Under the pieces are notes generated by a model. It was not told where the DNA came from. It did no database searches and was given only the letters and a program-made list of their open reading frames with translations. From positions 62,001-126,000 of the forward strand of contig WNYE01000065.1 of NCBI GenBank assembly GCA_021396245.1: a stretch of 64,000 nucleotides of DNA. The letters are read 5' to 3'. Position numbers and translations under genes: made by a program. Positions 31,247 through 41,341 of this stretch are shown here, in pieces; position 1 is the stretch's first letter; the number at the start of each line of letters is the position of its first letter. Source of the DNA: Sporothrix humicola (taxonomy: Eukaryota > Ascomycota > Sordariomycetes > Ophiostomatales > Ophiostomataceae).

Positions 31247-32094
31247 GACTAGTCGAACGTTTGTCTGTTTAGAGTGTTGTTGTGCAGATGTGTGCCGAAG
31301 AAAGAAGTGCTATCAAAGGGCACGAAGCTGATAAGTAGTGTGATAAGTATTGTAGAAGAATGACAGTTGTTTAAAATTTCATTGAATTTACATTAAACAG
31401 GTAATATCTAAATCGCCTCGGCATAACCTTCAAATTTCGTCACTTTCCCTTTCGTACGATGATGGTCGCAATACCGGAGAGGCAATCCGGGTTCAGGTTG
31501 AATTCAAAGCCGATGCCAAGTTTCAAACCCGAAAGCCGCCAGCCGCCAATAGAGCCACCAATTGTCACTGATACTGCAACGACGCCGAAGGTCGCTGGCA
31601 CTAGACCGCAAGGAGTAATAATAGATAAGAAACCGCCCGAGTCGCCCGGCCCAGCAGGGGCCGGCCGTTGACAAGCCTGACAAGCAATGGCTTTGACACC
31701 CGCTAACTTCCATAAATTCCTAGCTTTATCGCCCCCGCAGCGGGTTTAGTTTGTCAGGATGCAGTGACACATCGGAGAGAGTGTGATAGGGCGGGCAGCA
31801 AATGCGTCTGGCGGTGTTGCAGATAGGAAAACAATTTGACGCGTGCACTCAATACTTTGTTCTCTTGCAGTCTGGACGATGTTTATGGTCATACGAGCTG
31901 ATACTCGACGCGTACGGTTATTACAATGCAGCATACCAGATCTACATAAGCATCGGTTCTTCCGTTGGTGAGCATCGGACAACGGAACATCAGCACACTC
32001 CACATCAAGACAACTTCTACTGTTTTCAAATTATTTTTCCAAACCCTTGACTCCATCTTACTGCATTCTCGTCTGACGTCTCTCACTGGCCGCA
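31247..32094. promoter_or_regulatory. divergent promoter region, aminotransferase / MFS carrier
   Basis: About 850 bp between head-to-head genes. CGCTAA is at 31701-31706 with CTTTATCG about 20 bp downstream, repeating the motif pair seen elsewhere. No gene inside. Confidence 0.4.
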
Positions 32095-33690
32095 ATGGCG
32101 TCCCTCATCGCCAAATTTAAAGAGCTGCCGCTCTGGCGGGACATGACGGCCAAGTCGGCGTACGTCGCCATGGTCTCGTGCACCGGCGCCGCCGTCTACG
32201 GCTACGACGTGTCCTGGTGGTCGTCGGTCCTGGGCATGCCGGCCTTCACGAAGCGGTACGGCAAGTTCAACCCGGCAACGGAGTCGTACAAGATCTCGGC
32301 GCCGCTTCAGTCGGCCGGCAGCGCCGTGCCCACCGCCGGTCTTGTCATTGGCTCGCTGCTCTGTTTCGCTCTGAGTGACCGCATTGGACGCCGCGGCGCC
32401 ATGGTCGCTACATCCATTCTTTACCTGATTGCCATCATCATCGAAGTCACCTCAAACTCATACGCCCAGATCGTTGTCGGCCGGTTTCTCAATTCGATCC
32501 CCCAGGGCATGTCGGCCAGTCTTCTACCAGCCTATCAGTCTGAATGTGCCCCGGCTTCGTGTCGTGGTGCTCTTGTTGGCTTGTACACATGGGTTCTCGA
32601 CACGGGCGCCGTCACTGCAGTTGGCATCGTCTATCACACATATGCTAGACCAGATGCCGGTGCCTACAAGATTGTCATGGGCGTTCAGGGCATCTACCCG
32701 CTGCTGATCTTGCTGTTTGTCTACTGGCTACCAGAGAGTCCTCGCTACCTGTGTATGAAGGGCCGCGACGACGAGGCATTGGCTGTGCTGCAGTCTCTGC
32801 GTGTCGACAAGGCCACGGCCGCCCAGGAGCTCGAGGACATCAAGGCATCGAGCCTGGTTCACAAGGATGACTCGTCGTGGTTCGACCTTGTTCGTGGCGC
32901 CAACCGTCGGCGGACGTTCATCACTGTTTTCACGTCTGGTATCGAGTCGTGGCAAGGGTTGTCGTTTATTGGCAACTACCTTGTCGTCTTCTTCATCAGC
33001 CTCGGAACCAAGGACACTTATTATCTCGTCCTCCTCATCAACTCAACTCTCCTCATCACTCTGACGGTCTTCTTCTGGGTCCCCGACTACGTTGGCCGCC
33101 GTCGACTGCTTCTCTTTGGTTCCGCCGTCATGTTCTCCACGTTCTTTATCATGGCCGGTGTGGCGGGCAGAGATGTGTCGTCCATCTCCCACACCCGACA
33201 GCGCGTCGCCGTCGCCATGCTTTTTATATGGGCCATCGTCTACAGTTCCACCTGGGCCAACGGCACGTGGGTCACCATTGGCGAGATGCCCCAGACACGC
33301 CTGCGTGCCAAGACGTCCGGTCTGGCCTACGCCGTGCAGTCCACCTCGGGTCTCATTATCACTCTGTTTTCGCCCTACGTCCAGAGCGACGACTATGTCA
33401 ACTGGGGCGCCTACATTGGCTTCTTCTTTGGCTCGTTTTCCTTTATTGCTTTTGTTTTTGTCTACTTCTTTTATCCCGAGGTCAAGGGCCTCTCGATCGA
33501 AAAGATGGACCAGCTGTTTGATCAGGGTGCTTCAATCAAGGAGTTTGCAAAGGCTCATCGTGGAGATACGGTGACTGAGACAATTGCCGGCGTCGCCGCT
33601 AGTGACAGCAGTGCTGCCGATGTCGAGCGTGGCGCTGTTGATATCGAGAAGACGGCCAGTGTTGTGGTCAAGACGCCTGTTGATGTCTAA
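32095..33690 (+). CDS. MFS transporter, sugar porter family
   Basis: Single exon, 531 aa, about twelve transmembrane helices. Sugar-porter signatures are all present: GYDVSWWSSVLGMPAF in helix 1, SDRIGRRGAM between helices 2 and 3, GRFLNSIPQGM and the YQSECAPASCRGALVG loop, the mid-protein WLPESPRYL at the end of helix 6, and DYVGRRRLLLFG in the second half. The C-terminal tail (PEVKGLSIEKMDQLF, then about 50 polar residues) is cytosolic. Relatives include lactose permease-like and other fungal sugar/polyol carriers of the plasma membrane; substrate prediction inside this family is unreliable. It is divergent from the omega-aminotransferase and followed by a beta-lactamase-like hydrolase on the same strand. 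Confidence 0.92.
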   Translation: MASLIAKFKELPLWRDMTAKSAYVAMVSCTGAAVYGYDVSWWSSVLGMPAFTKRYGKFNPATESYKISAPLQSAGSAVPTAGLVIGSLLCFALSDRIGRRGAMVATSILYLIAIIIEVTSNSYAQIVVGRFLNSIPQGMSASLLPAYQSECAPASCRGALVGLYTWVLDTGAVTAVGIVYHTYARPDAGAYKIVMGVQGIYPLLILLFVYWLPESPRYLCMKGRDDEALAVLQSLRVDKATAAQELEDIKASSLVHKDDSSWFDLVRGANRRRTFITVFTSGIESWQGLSFIGNYLVVFFISLGTKDTYYLVLLINSTLLITLTVFFWVPDYVGRRRLLLFGSAVMFSTFFIMAGVAGRDVSSISHTRQRVAVAMLFIWAIVYSSTWANGTWVTIGEMPQTRLRAKTSGLAYAVQSTSGLIITLFSPYVQSDDYVNWGAYIGFFFGSFSFIAFVFVYFFYPEVKGLSIEKMDQLFDQGASIKEFAKAHRGDTVTETIAGVAASDSSAADVERGAVDIEKTASVVVKTPVDV

Positions 33691-34287
33691 TCGTGAAGGG
33701 ATAGTTCAAGTTTGAAGTAATAATATATGAGTGGCAATCTAATATCGCAGTTAACAATAACCTGATCCTCCTGACTGTGCACATTTTCAACGTTTATGGC
33801 CCGTTGTGGTGTAACGCTTGTTGAAAAGCCGCTAGATGTTGTACCCCCAATTGCATTTCCTCCCGGATTTTCATTCATATTCTGGTGTCAAGTGAGGAAC
33901 CTATGAATCTTTGACCATTTGACCGACTCTTTCTCGTTTCCCGTGTTTGTTCATTTGAATTACTAGCCATATCCTCCTGATGTCTGTTATTTGCAGTTTC
34001 GTCCATCGTTATCTCAGAAGGATGCGACCCACTGGAGCTTAGCGATACGGCGCTGTAACGCAGGTCCAATCCAAGTCCAAAGCCGATGGCGCGTTTCAAA
34101 GCCGACGACACGAGGGAAAGGATTGAGGGGGTGCATCCGCAGCCCCCAGGCAACCTCAGGCAGCCCCTTGCAAGAGAACGGCACATGGATCGGCACTTTA
34201 TTTACAGTCGCAACGGACAATATCATCCAGGATTATGAGCACACAAGGTTCAGTACAGATCTAAAATCTTGACCATCAAACTTCAAC
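33691..34287. other. intergenic region before the beta-lactamase-like gene
   Basis: About 600 bp without a supported gene; it includes the 3' flank of the MFS gene and the 5' flank of the hydrolase. No clear promoter element is visible. Confidence 0.35.
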
Positions 34288-35715
34288 ATGTCAATTCTGG
34301 ACCAGCTTGCAGGCAAGTACGTCAGTACAGGCCCGATGCCTGTTTGGGACCACAGAATTGACCTAGATGTTTTACACGACGACGATACGCAACAGTGGAC
34401 ACTTCGATACAACGACCGCAAATACGCACTGGCTCCAACAACAATATTGGATATCGTCGTGGATGAAACTGGCACAGTGAGTTTTGAAGACGCGAAGTTC
34501 CCAAACTGGATCGCAAGGAAATCAGTGAGAGCAAGTGGCACATTTTCCATATGTGAAGATGGGCCCATTTCACTGCGTCTTACCCAAGTCAACCAGGGTA
34601 TGACAGCACTGGAGACATGGACGGTGACTCTCAGGAAGCAAAGGGACAATCCACCAGGACAGAGCCCAGAGATGTCGAGAAAGACATCAAAGTTACTTGA
34701 GCTCGTACGTTCAGGGTTTTCAGCACCTAACTCAGAACCAACACAGCCGCAGATCAACGCCTTGGCCATCTACAAGAAAGGGGAGATTGTGCTCGAAGAG
34801 TATTTTGGCGACATGACACCAGAGACGCTGCACATCATCTCATCTTGCACCAAGTCGATTACGTCGATACTCGCCGGCATTGCCCTCGATCAAAGCCTGT
34901 TTGACCTCAAGGACAAGGTTGTGGACTACTTTCCCGACGTAAAGACATCCTGGGGTGGAGATGGCAATAAACAGCCGGTATTAATCAGGCACGTGTTATC
35001 CATGACGGCCGGCACAGAACATACAGTCAAGGATGCACAGGATCTGCTGGAAAGCGAATGCGTGGAGGATCTGGTCCTTGGCTGGCCACTTGCTGCATCA
35101 CCTGGCCAGCGGTACGACTACGACAATGGTCTGCCGTCCCTGATTGGGCGTCTCGTCGAGGTAACGAGTGCCATGCCTCTGGGCGACTTTGCCGACAAGC
35201 ATCTGTTTGGCCCGCTTGGTCTAGCAACCGAGAAGGATTTTGCCTGGACGGCCATGCTCACGGCCGCCAAGCACAAGTACCATCCCGAGCAACCGATTTC
35301 CGCCGAAGACCAAGTTCTTGCAGCCGGTGGAATGCTGATGACCCTGCCGGCCTTTCTCAAAGTTGGACAGATGCTGCTTCAAGACGGCATGTATGATGGA
35401 AAGCGGATTGTTTCGTCACAGTATATCAAGGAGGCTACTCGGCAACGGACAAAAAGGGACGACTATCCGTATGGATTATATTTCCACTTGAACCAGAGGC
35501 ACACAGATGATACAGCGGCAGTCCGTGAATGGGTGCACCTGGATGGCGTGGACGGCTACTTTATGCTTGGTCAGGGTGAACAGGTCCTGTTTGTGTCACC
35601 AAAGGAACATCTTGTAGTTGCAGCGTTTAGCTCGTCGTGGCATAAGGATAAAAATGCAGAGGCGGGCAAGTACGCCATCATGGAGGTCATCAAAGCTGCA
35701 TTGGGTGGTATATAG
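34288..35715 (+). CDS. serine beta-lactamase-like hydrolase (S12 / class C fold) with N-terminal extension
   Basis: Single exon, 475 aa. Residues ~150-475 form a beta-lactamase/penicillin-binding-like serine hydrolase: SCTKS gives the SxxK pair Ser186/Lys189, RYDYDNG gives the YxN pair Tyr278/Asn280, and HLDGVDGYFMLGQGEQ is the third-motif region. Residues 1-120 are not part of that fold; they read as alternating polar/hydrophobic strands (for example WTLRYNDRKYALAP, TTILDIVVDETGTVSF) and look like a small beta-rich domain I cannot name. Fungal relatives include esterases, transesterases such as LovD and lactamases; the residues here do not decide. No signal peptide, so cytosolic. It ends only 43 nt from the convergent Zn2Cys6 gene, so their transcripts probably overlap. 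Confidence 0.88.
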   Translation: MSILDQLAGKYVSTGPMPVWDHRIDLDVLHDDDTQQWTLRYNDRKYALAPTTILDIVVDETGTVSFEDAKFPNWIARKSVRASGTFSICEDGPISLRLTQVNQGMTALETWTVTLRKQRDNPPGQSPEMSRKTSKLLELVRSGFSAPNSEPTQPQINALAIYKKGEIVLEEYFGDMTPETLHIISSCTKSITSILAGIALDQSLFDLKDKVVDYFPDVKTSWGGDGNKQPVLIRHVLSMTAGTEHTVKDAQDLLESECVEDLVLGWPLAASPGQRYDYDNGLPSLIGRLVEVTSAMPLGDFADKHLFGPLGLATEKDFAWTAMLTAAKHKYHPEQPISAEDQVLAAGGMLMTLPAFLKVGQMLLQDGMYDGKRIVSSQYIKEATRQRTKRDDYPYGLYFHLNQRHTDDTAAVREWVHLDGVDGYFMLGQGEQVLFVSPKEHLVVAAFSSSWHKDKNAEAGKYAIMEVIKAALGGI

Positions 35716-35758
35716 AGCGCCTTCAATATCCCATAAGTAAACCGGGCAAACCATCACT

Positions 35759-37152
35759 TCATAACTCAGTAATACCGCGTGACCTTAATATTTTATGAAT
35801 TGTGACCTTGTCGCTGTGCCTCTCGGTCAAATACCGGCATATGGCGGGTATTTCGAGCCGTGTTCGAAAGTCGATCCACCACTTGCACTTCCGTGCCATG
35901 ACATACCACAAGCAGAGGAGAAGGAGCGCAATTGGGTCTCTCTCGTGCAACAACACTTCAAATGGGCCGTGCATCTTCCGTGAAATTAACAGTAGCTTGC
36001 CGAGAGAAACCTCGTCGTCAGACAACGGCAGGAGACGAGACATGGCATGGGCAACAACAAAGTATGGGTTGTTGTCTTCTGTGGACTCCTCATCAATATC
36101 ACAGACTTGGGCCAGCTCAGGCAGGAGACCCTCGGTTCCCCGTCGCGACTTTGGCAAAGGCTCACACCGCATGTCGCCGAGCAGCTTGAACATGGGCCGA
36201 AAGATGCTGCCTTCGCGCATCGGGTTGACCATGTGCCACAGAGCCATCTTTCCCGCGCCCAGTCGAAGCCACTCGAGGTCGGAGGATGGATCTGGTGGTC
36301 CTAGAGGCCATGCTTCCTCGGGCCGTCTTGCTGTTGTCGACGAGAATGTGAGAATGGAAAGACTGCCGGCACCAGACCAGATCGGGTCTTTGCGTTCTTC
36401 CGTCATGGGTTCGCTAAGCCACTGGTTGAAGAGGGAGGTGCATCGCGAAACGTGGAACGATTCGCGGACAGATGCTTTCCCCGTCCACTCCACGACAGAC
36501 GAGCCATTGATGTCGCCGAGATACCGGTCGTGGACTGCCGCAACAGCCAAAGTGCCGTGCATCAGAAATGGATGGGTGAAGCACTTTTGTAGCATGCCGT
36601 TCTCGTAGACGTCGACCATCGATTCGCCTCCCAGCGAGTACACAGTTCGATCGCGGAACTTTGTGAAGAGGATGGAGTCCTGTGCATCAAGGACATAACG
36701 AGAGTGGCCGTCGCCGGTCCAAATGGCGTTGGTCAGTGCATTCTGGAGGTGTGGTGATTGTAGGTATGGCTGTACCGCGAGGCTCTTTTTGGCGGTGATA
36801 TTCTTCTTTCGCTCTGGGGTGGATGTTGCGTGGCCTGAACTGTCTTGACTCTTCTCTGAGATGGGCTGCAAGTCGGGGACGGACAATGAAAAGTTGCAGA
36901 GAACGCCGTATTTGGTGCATTTCATGCAGTGCGGGCGTGTCTCGTCACACTAATCAGGGGAAGTTGTTAGCAGAAAGTCGTCAGCTTTAGGGGTGCATTG
37001 GTGGTAGCTAAGGACAGATTGTGTGAGATGCGGCTCTTGACTGCTGACTGCTGACGTACCTTGACCTTGCGCAGCTTACAGTTGCGGCAACCATATCGAG
37101 ATTTCCGCCGACCGTGCGACGCTGTATCTGTCCGAATTGCGACCGTAGTCAT
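35759..37152 (-). CDS. Zn2Cys6 transcription factor (Fungal_trans_2/UPC2-like class)
   Basis: Two exons, 37152-37060 and 36949-35759, giving 427 aa; the 110-nt intron splits the zinc cluster right before its third cysteine. Joined, the motif is GCRNCKLRKVKCDETRPHC with ligands Cys22, 25, 32, 39, 42 and 49, the classical CX2CX6CX6CX2CX6C. The rest lacks the usual large Fungal_trans domain and instead resembles the shorter regulators related to sterol-uptake factors (YGCRNCKLRKVKC start, then a helical domain with CFTHPFLMHGTLAVAAVH near 145-165). It is divergent from an atypical SDR gene and nearly abuts the beta-lactamase-like gene. Regulation of either neighbour is possible and unproven. Confidence 0.88.
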
Positions 37153-37729
37153 TGAGATTGGGGTGTTTCTCAGTTGTTTCTTTCCCAGTGTAGAAAAGGT
37201 TGAAAGGGAGAAAGATGTTGCTTATTGAAGACGTTGAACTCATCTGCCCTTTGACAATTGCTAATTCCGTGTGGTTTGTCATAAGTCCGGGCCAAGACTT
37301 CCACATTTGATTACGTCGGAATTCCTGCTAGACCCACCCTCTTTCCTTCTCTCGGGTCCAGCCGCATCTGATTGGCCAGACACTAATACCGTGGACCCAC
37401 TTTCAACGACAGACGCCACTTACACCGGGCCTAGCCATGTACATCACCACGCAAATCGAGCAAAAAGGAGGAAAGTATGTCCCCGATGAGCGATTGTTGC
37501 TTCATGTCTTACAAACGATCGCGGACAACGGAGGTTTGAGTCGACCGACTCGGTTTGGACGGCCTGGATATAAAAGAGGGGAGCCTGCCGTACATTCAAG
37601 ACGAAAGAATTCTAGCATCATTCCCAACAACAACAGCATCACACAACCAGTCATATTCTAGCCCGCCAGACAAAATTTAACTTGTAATATCATCCCATTT
37701 TTTTTACAAAAAAACATTCAACCTCCAAC
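37153..37729. promoter_or_regulatory. divergent promoter region, Zn2Cys6 factor / SDR
   Basis: 577 bp shared upstream region containing a strong TATA box (annotated separately) on the SDR side. No gene inside. Confidence 0.45.
37569..37576 (+). promoter_or_regulatory. TATA box of the SDR gene
   Basis: TATAAAAG, 154 nt upstream of the start codon, is the best TATA box in the window. It predicts a sharply regulated, possibly inducible promoter for the adjacent SDR. Confidence 0.55.
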
Positions 37730-38686
37730 ATGCGCGTCTTCGTCACTGGTTCTACCGGCTTCGTCGGCACCTCTGTCGTCAAGGAGTTCCTGGCTGCTGG
37801 CCACACGGTCATTGGTCTCACCCGCAGCGACAAGGGCGTCGAGCAGCTCAAGGCCGCCGGTGCAGAGCCCCTCCATGGCAATTTGGATGATGTGGCACTT
37901 CTTGAAGCTACTGCCGCGACAGTCGATGCCGTCGTGCACCTGGCCTTCGTCCACGATTTTACCAAGTTCGCCGAGGCGTGTGCCACTGACCGGGCTGCCA
38001 TTACTGCCCTCGGCAATGGACTTGTCAAGGCCGGCGGCGGGCCCGAAAAGGCGTTCGTCGCCACGAGTGGCACCATGATGGTGTCTACCGGTGTACGCGG
38101 TGTCCTTGTTGACGAGACCAGCCCTCTACAGCTCAACAACCCCATGTCCATTGCCCGCGGGCCCTCGGAGCAGGTCTGTCTCGACTTTGCCAAGAAGGAG
38201 AACGGCGGCCTGCGTGCCACGATTGTTCGCCTCCCGCCTGCGGTGCACGGCCCCGACGGCGTGTCTGGATTTGCTGGCCATCTGGCCATGACGGCCATCC
38301 GCACCGGCAAGTCCGCCTACATTGGCGACGGCCTGAACCAGTGGGCCGCCGGCCACCGCGATGATGTTGCCCAGCTGTACCGCCTGGCCGTGGAAAAGGG
38401 TAAGCCTGGCGCGGCGTACCACGGCAATGTTGAGCAGGGTGTTGTTGTCAAGGAGCTGGCTACGGCCATTGGCAAGGAACTGGGCCTGCCTGTCGAGAGT
38501 ATCGACGGCGAGGCCGCCCTGGAGCATTTCAATTGGTTTGCCCGGCCCGCCGCCGCCGACAATAACGTGTCCAGCAAGATCACCCAGGAGGCGCTAGGTT
38601 GGAAGCCGACGAGTGCCACCCTCCTCGAGGATGTGCCGGTTATCGTTGCCTACGCCAAGAAGGCGTCTGCCGCGGCAGCTCACTAA
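37730..38686 (+). CDS. NAD-dependent epimerase/dehydratase-like SDR (atypical/extended)
   Basis: Single exon, 318 aa. It opens directly with MRVFVTGSTGFVG, the glycine-rich NAD(P)-binding loop of extended or atypical SDRs, and lacks any targeting signal. The next Rossmann elements are visible as VIGLTRSD (after beta-2), LHGNLDD (the conserved adenine-binding Asp) and VDAVVHLAF (beta-4). A canonical YxxxK active site is not obvious: the expected strand reads FVATSGTMMVSTGVRG, so it may be an NmrA-like or reductase-type atypical member rather than a sugar epimerase. The C-terminal part (GYxP-free, with LGWKPTSATLLEDV near the end) is typical of fungal NAD-binding family 4/13 oxidoreductases. 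It has a strong TATA box and is divergent from a Zn2Cys6 factor, its likely regulator by position. Confidence 0.87.
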   Translation: MRVFVTGSTGFVGTSVVKEFLAAGHTVIGLTRSDKGVEQLKAAGAEPLHGNLDDVALLEATAATVDAVVHLAFVHDFTKFAEACATDRAAITALGNGLVKAGGGPEKAFVATSGTMMVSTGVRGVLVDETSPLQLNNPMSIARGPSEQVCLDFAKKENGGLRATIVRLPPAVHGPDGVSGFAGHLAMTAIRTGKSAYIGDGLNQWAAGHRDDVAQLYRLAVEKGKPGAAYHGNVEQGVVVKELATAIGKELGLPVESIDGEAALEHFNWFARPAAADNNVSSKITQEALGWKPTSATLLEDVPVIVAYAKKASAAAAH

Positions 38687-38967
38687 GTCACGCGGTGAAA
38701 ACATTTGCGGCATGGGAGAGATTGAGATCGTGCTGTAACTGCTGTATGTTACTTAGTTACTTATTCTGTGGTAGAATAAACAGCCCCATTTATTTGTTTT
38801 CTTTTTGTTATTTATGATTCAAAAGATTAAAGTCATTATGGCTATCCTAGCAAATACGTATTATCATTGTCGGACATGTTTGAACTCTAGACTAGAACAT
38901 ATTTTTTGACTACTTCATCTGGCAACGTCAGTTAAGCCTCTTTTCCCGTATACAAGACTGTATCAAC

Positions 38968-40644
38968 CTACTCCTTCTTCTTCCAGAAGGCGAGGACTGG
39001 GCCGCGGCTGCGTATGGCCTCCCCTTTAAGCATGAATGGCAGAATGCAGAGGGGAAAGAACAGTATTGGAAGCGCCGCGTAGATTATGTAAGGAACCTTA
39101 GCTCCGGGACCTTTGGCAATCCACAAAGGTGTGAAGAAGGGAGGAGGGAAGCACATGAGGTTCAAGAAGAACTGGAAGACGATGGTGCACTCCACGGCAC
39201 GGTCCCGATAACATTCGGTCATGTAGGCTAGAAGAACAGTGACGACAATCTCCTGGCCAAAGACAAAGAGGCCAAGGCCGAGGAGAGGCGCCGCCCACTG
39301 GCTGGGCTTGACGTATTCGAGGGTGAAGCCGTAGATGAGAAGACCGATGGACGTCGTGGCGAGACCGGAGATAAACAACTTGAGCAGTTTCTCAGGTACC
39401 CACTCGACACCACGCCTAAGACTGCGCTTGGCGACAACGTCACAGAGGGGACCGGCACAGACTTCGCCGAGAGCGGATCCGATAAGACCGGCGAAGAAGC
39501 AGTAGCCCACCTGGGCAACGGTAAAGTCGAAGCGCGTGCCGGAGCCAAAGTTGAGACTGAGGCCGGCTGTATTGGCGATTTCGGTCATGATGCAGACGGA
39601 AGCCCAGAAGCAGGGCAAAACGACGGCGGGGTACGCAAACATGGAGAAGGGCATGCGGAATGTGGCACCCCATGTCTCGGTCGGAGCAGGTTTCGGGGTC
39701 CGGAACCCGATACGGCGGTACAGAGTCTTCTTGGCCTCGGGTGGCTCAGCGGCCGCCACGTCCTTGTCGTAGATTGTCTCGGGAACCAACAGAAACTGGA
39801 GAATAAGCTGGACAGCATAGCAAATGGCGGCAATGTACATCGCCCAGCGCCAGCCCAGGTTCTTGTTTTGTTGAATGGAGCCACCAGCCACGCCACCGAC
39901 ATACGGAGCAACGACAAAGAGCATGCCATTGAGGCCGAGGCGAGTTCCCTTTTCGTGCAGGAAGAACATGTCAGAAATAGCCGCGGTGCTGATGCACAGG
40001 CCCGCACTGCCGCCAAAGCCCATCAGCATACGGCAGCCCAGCGCCTGCGAGTAAGACTGGGCCCTGCCGACGCCAATAGCCGCGACAAGGGCGACCAAGT
40101 GGCTGAAAAGCAGGACAGGACGGCGGCCCAAACGGTGGCTGAGAGGGATCCATAAGAAGGGTGCGAAAGCGTAGAGGACAGAGGGTGCAGAGCCAATGTA
40201 GGAAGCCGTGGATGCGGCTGTGCCAAATTCGTGGGCCAGAGTATGAGCACCGGGGGCCTGGAACGTGGGTTAGATGGAGAAAAAAGAAATCGAAGGCCTT
40301 TAGAAATCCGGATACGCACGATGACGGTGTTGGAAAACTTGATGATCAGGGACTCCATGGCGAGCACTACAAGTGCCGCGTGTTTGCGGAGTGGGCTCCA
40401 GTTCTGTGGTTTGACAATGGATTGTTAGCTTGCCGGATCTCTGGCTCCGTGAAAATGACGAATAAATATCGCACGACATTTGCCTTACCAGCGGGTCTTC
40501 TGGATCGTCACTGGGCTGGGGATGCAGTGGGATGCCGTCCTTGGTGGCCTTGAGAAACGTGGTCTCCGGCTTATCCTGCTTCTCGGAGCGCACGTCGTCT
40601 GAGGAAGGCTGTTCCTGGACCGTCATTACTCCTGGCTGGCCCAT
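38968..40644 (-). CDS. MFS multidrug/small-molecule transporter, DHA1-like
   Basis: Three exons, 40644-40489, 40403-40320 and 40257-38968 (509 aa), with introns of 85 and 62 nt in phase 0. Splicing rebuilds the cytosolic N-terminal signature DPEDPLNWSPLRKHAAL, typical of fungal 12-helix DHA1 drug:H+ antiporter-type MFS proteins (D-P-x-NWS-x2-RK), then APGAHTLAHEFGTAASTASYIGSAP in shorter segments. Other landmarks are LSHRLGRRPVLLFSH (motif A between helices 2 and 3), GCRMLMGFGGSAG and VPETIYDKD at the end of helix 6. Start 40644 is the only in-frame ATG upstream of the NWS motif. Substrate unknown; relatives export toxins or carry amines and polyols. It is divergent from a large Zn2Cys6 factor. 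Confidence 0.9.
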
Positions 40645-41341
40645 TTTCGACAATGTTCTGTTGGGAAGAATTGAGAAAAGATGCAAAGGTCGACAATCGA
40701 ATAACAAAATTGTGTGCCCACGCAATAATCATCTGATTCTTTGTCAGAGTCAGGAATAATAACAGAAAGGTTCTCTTTTATACCACCATTGCTGTTTTCT
40801 TTCGTTCCCAAGGGTTCTTGTCTCGCCTTGGCTTGTCTCGTTTGCTTGCATTCTGTTGACAGCATTACCGATAACACTGCGTTTCCCCGCGACAGGTGCA
40901 GTTTAGCGCAGCCCTGTCCACCGCTAAGACACCTAAGATACGCTATAGGCCCGCTGTAAGTGGAGCGCGGCATAACTGGCAAGCCGTGACCTTATCGCCA
41001 AACAGGGACGCTAACGACAACAACGAGGGAAAAAGAGGGACTTATTCCTACAAAATCGACGGCAAACAGGCAAGCTATCTCGCGTGGTAATTGATAACTA
41101 GACAAAGTCCCCTCTTCCGACCCTCCACGTTCCTGCCAACTTATCTCATGACCAAACCAGCAATCTGGGGAAACAGGGGGCAGATTGTTTTCAATTGATG
41201 AAGTGGATTCGAGCTACGGAGTACACGACTCGACAATTTTTCAGTGTTTCTGCTGCACAGTGCAGCCTGGAATTCGACAGCAACGATCCGCAATTTTGAT
41301 ACAGACAAGACATCTCCCAATATACCTCACAAGACACCTCC
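40645..41341. promoter_or_regulatory. divergent promoter region, MFS transporter / Zn2Cys6 factor
   Basis: About 700 bp. This region has the richest set of the recurring words: CGATAA (40869-40874), TTAGCG (40903-40908), CGCTAA (40922-40927), CTTATCG (40991-40997) and CGCTAA (41009-41014). No gene inside. Confidence 0.45.
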
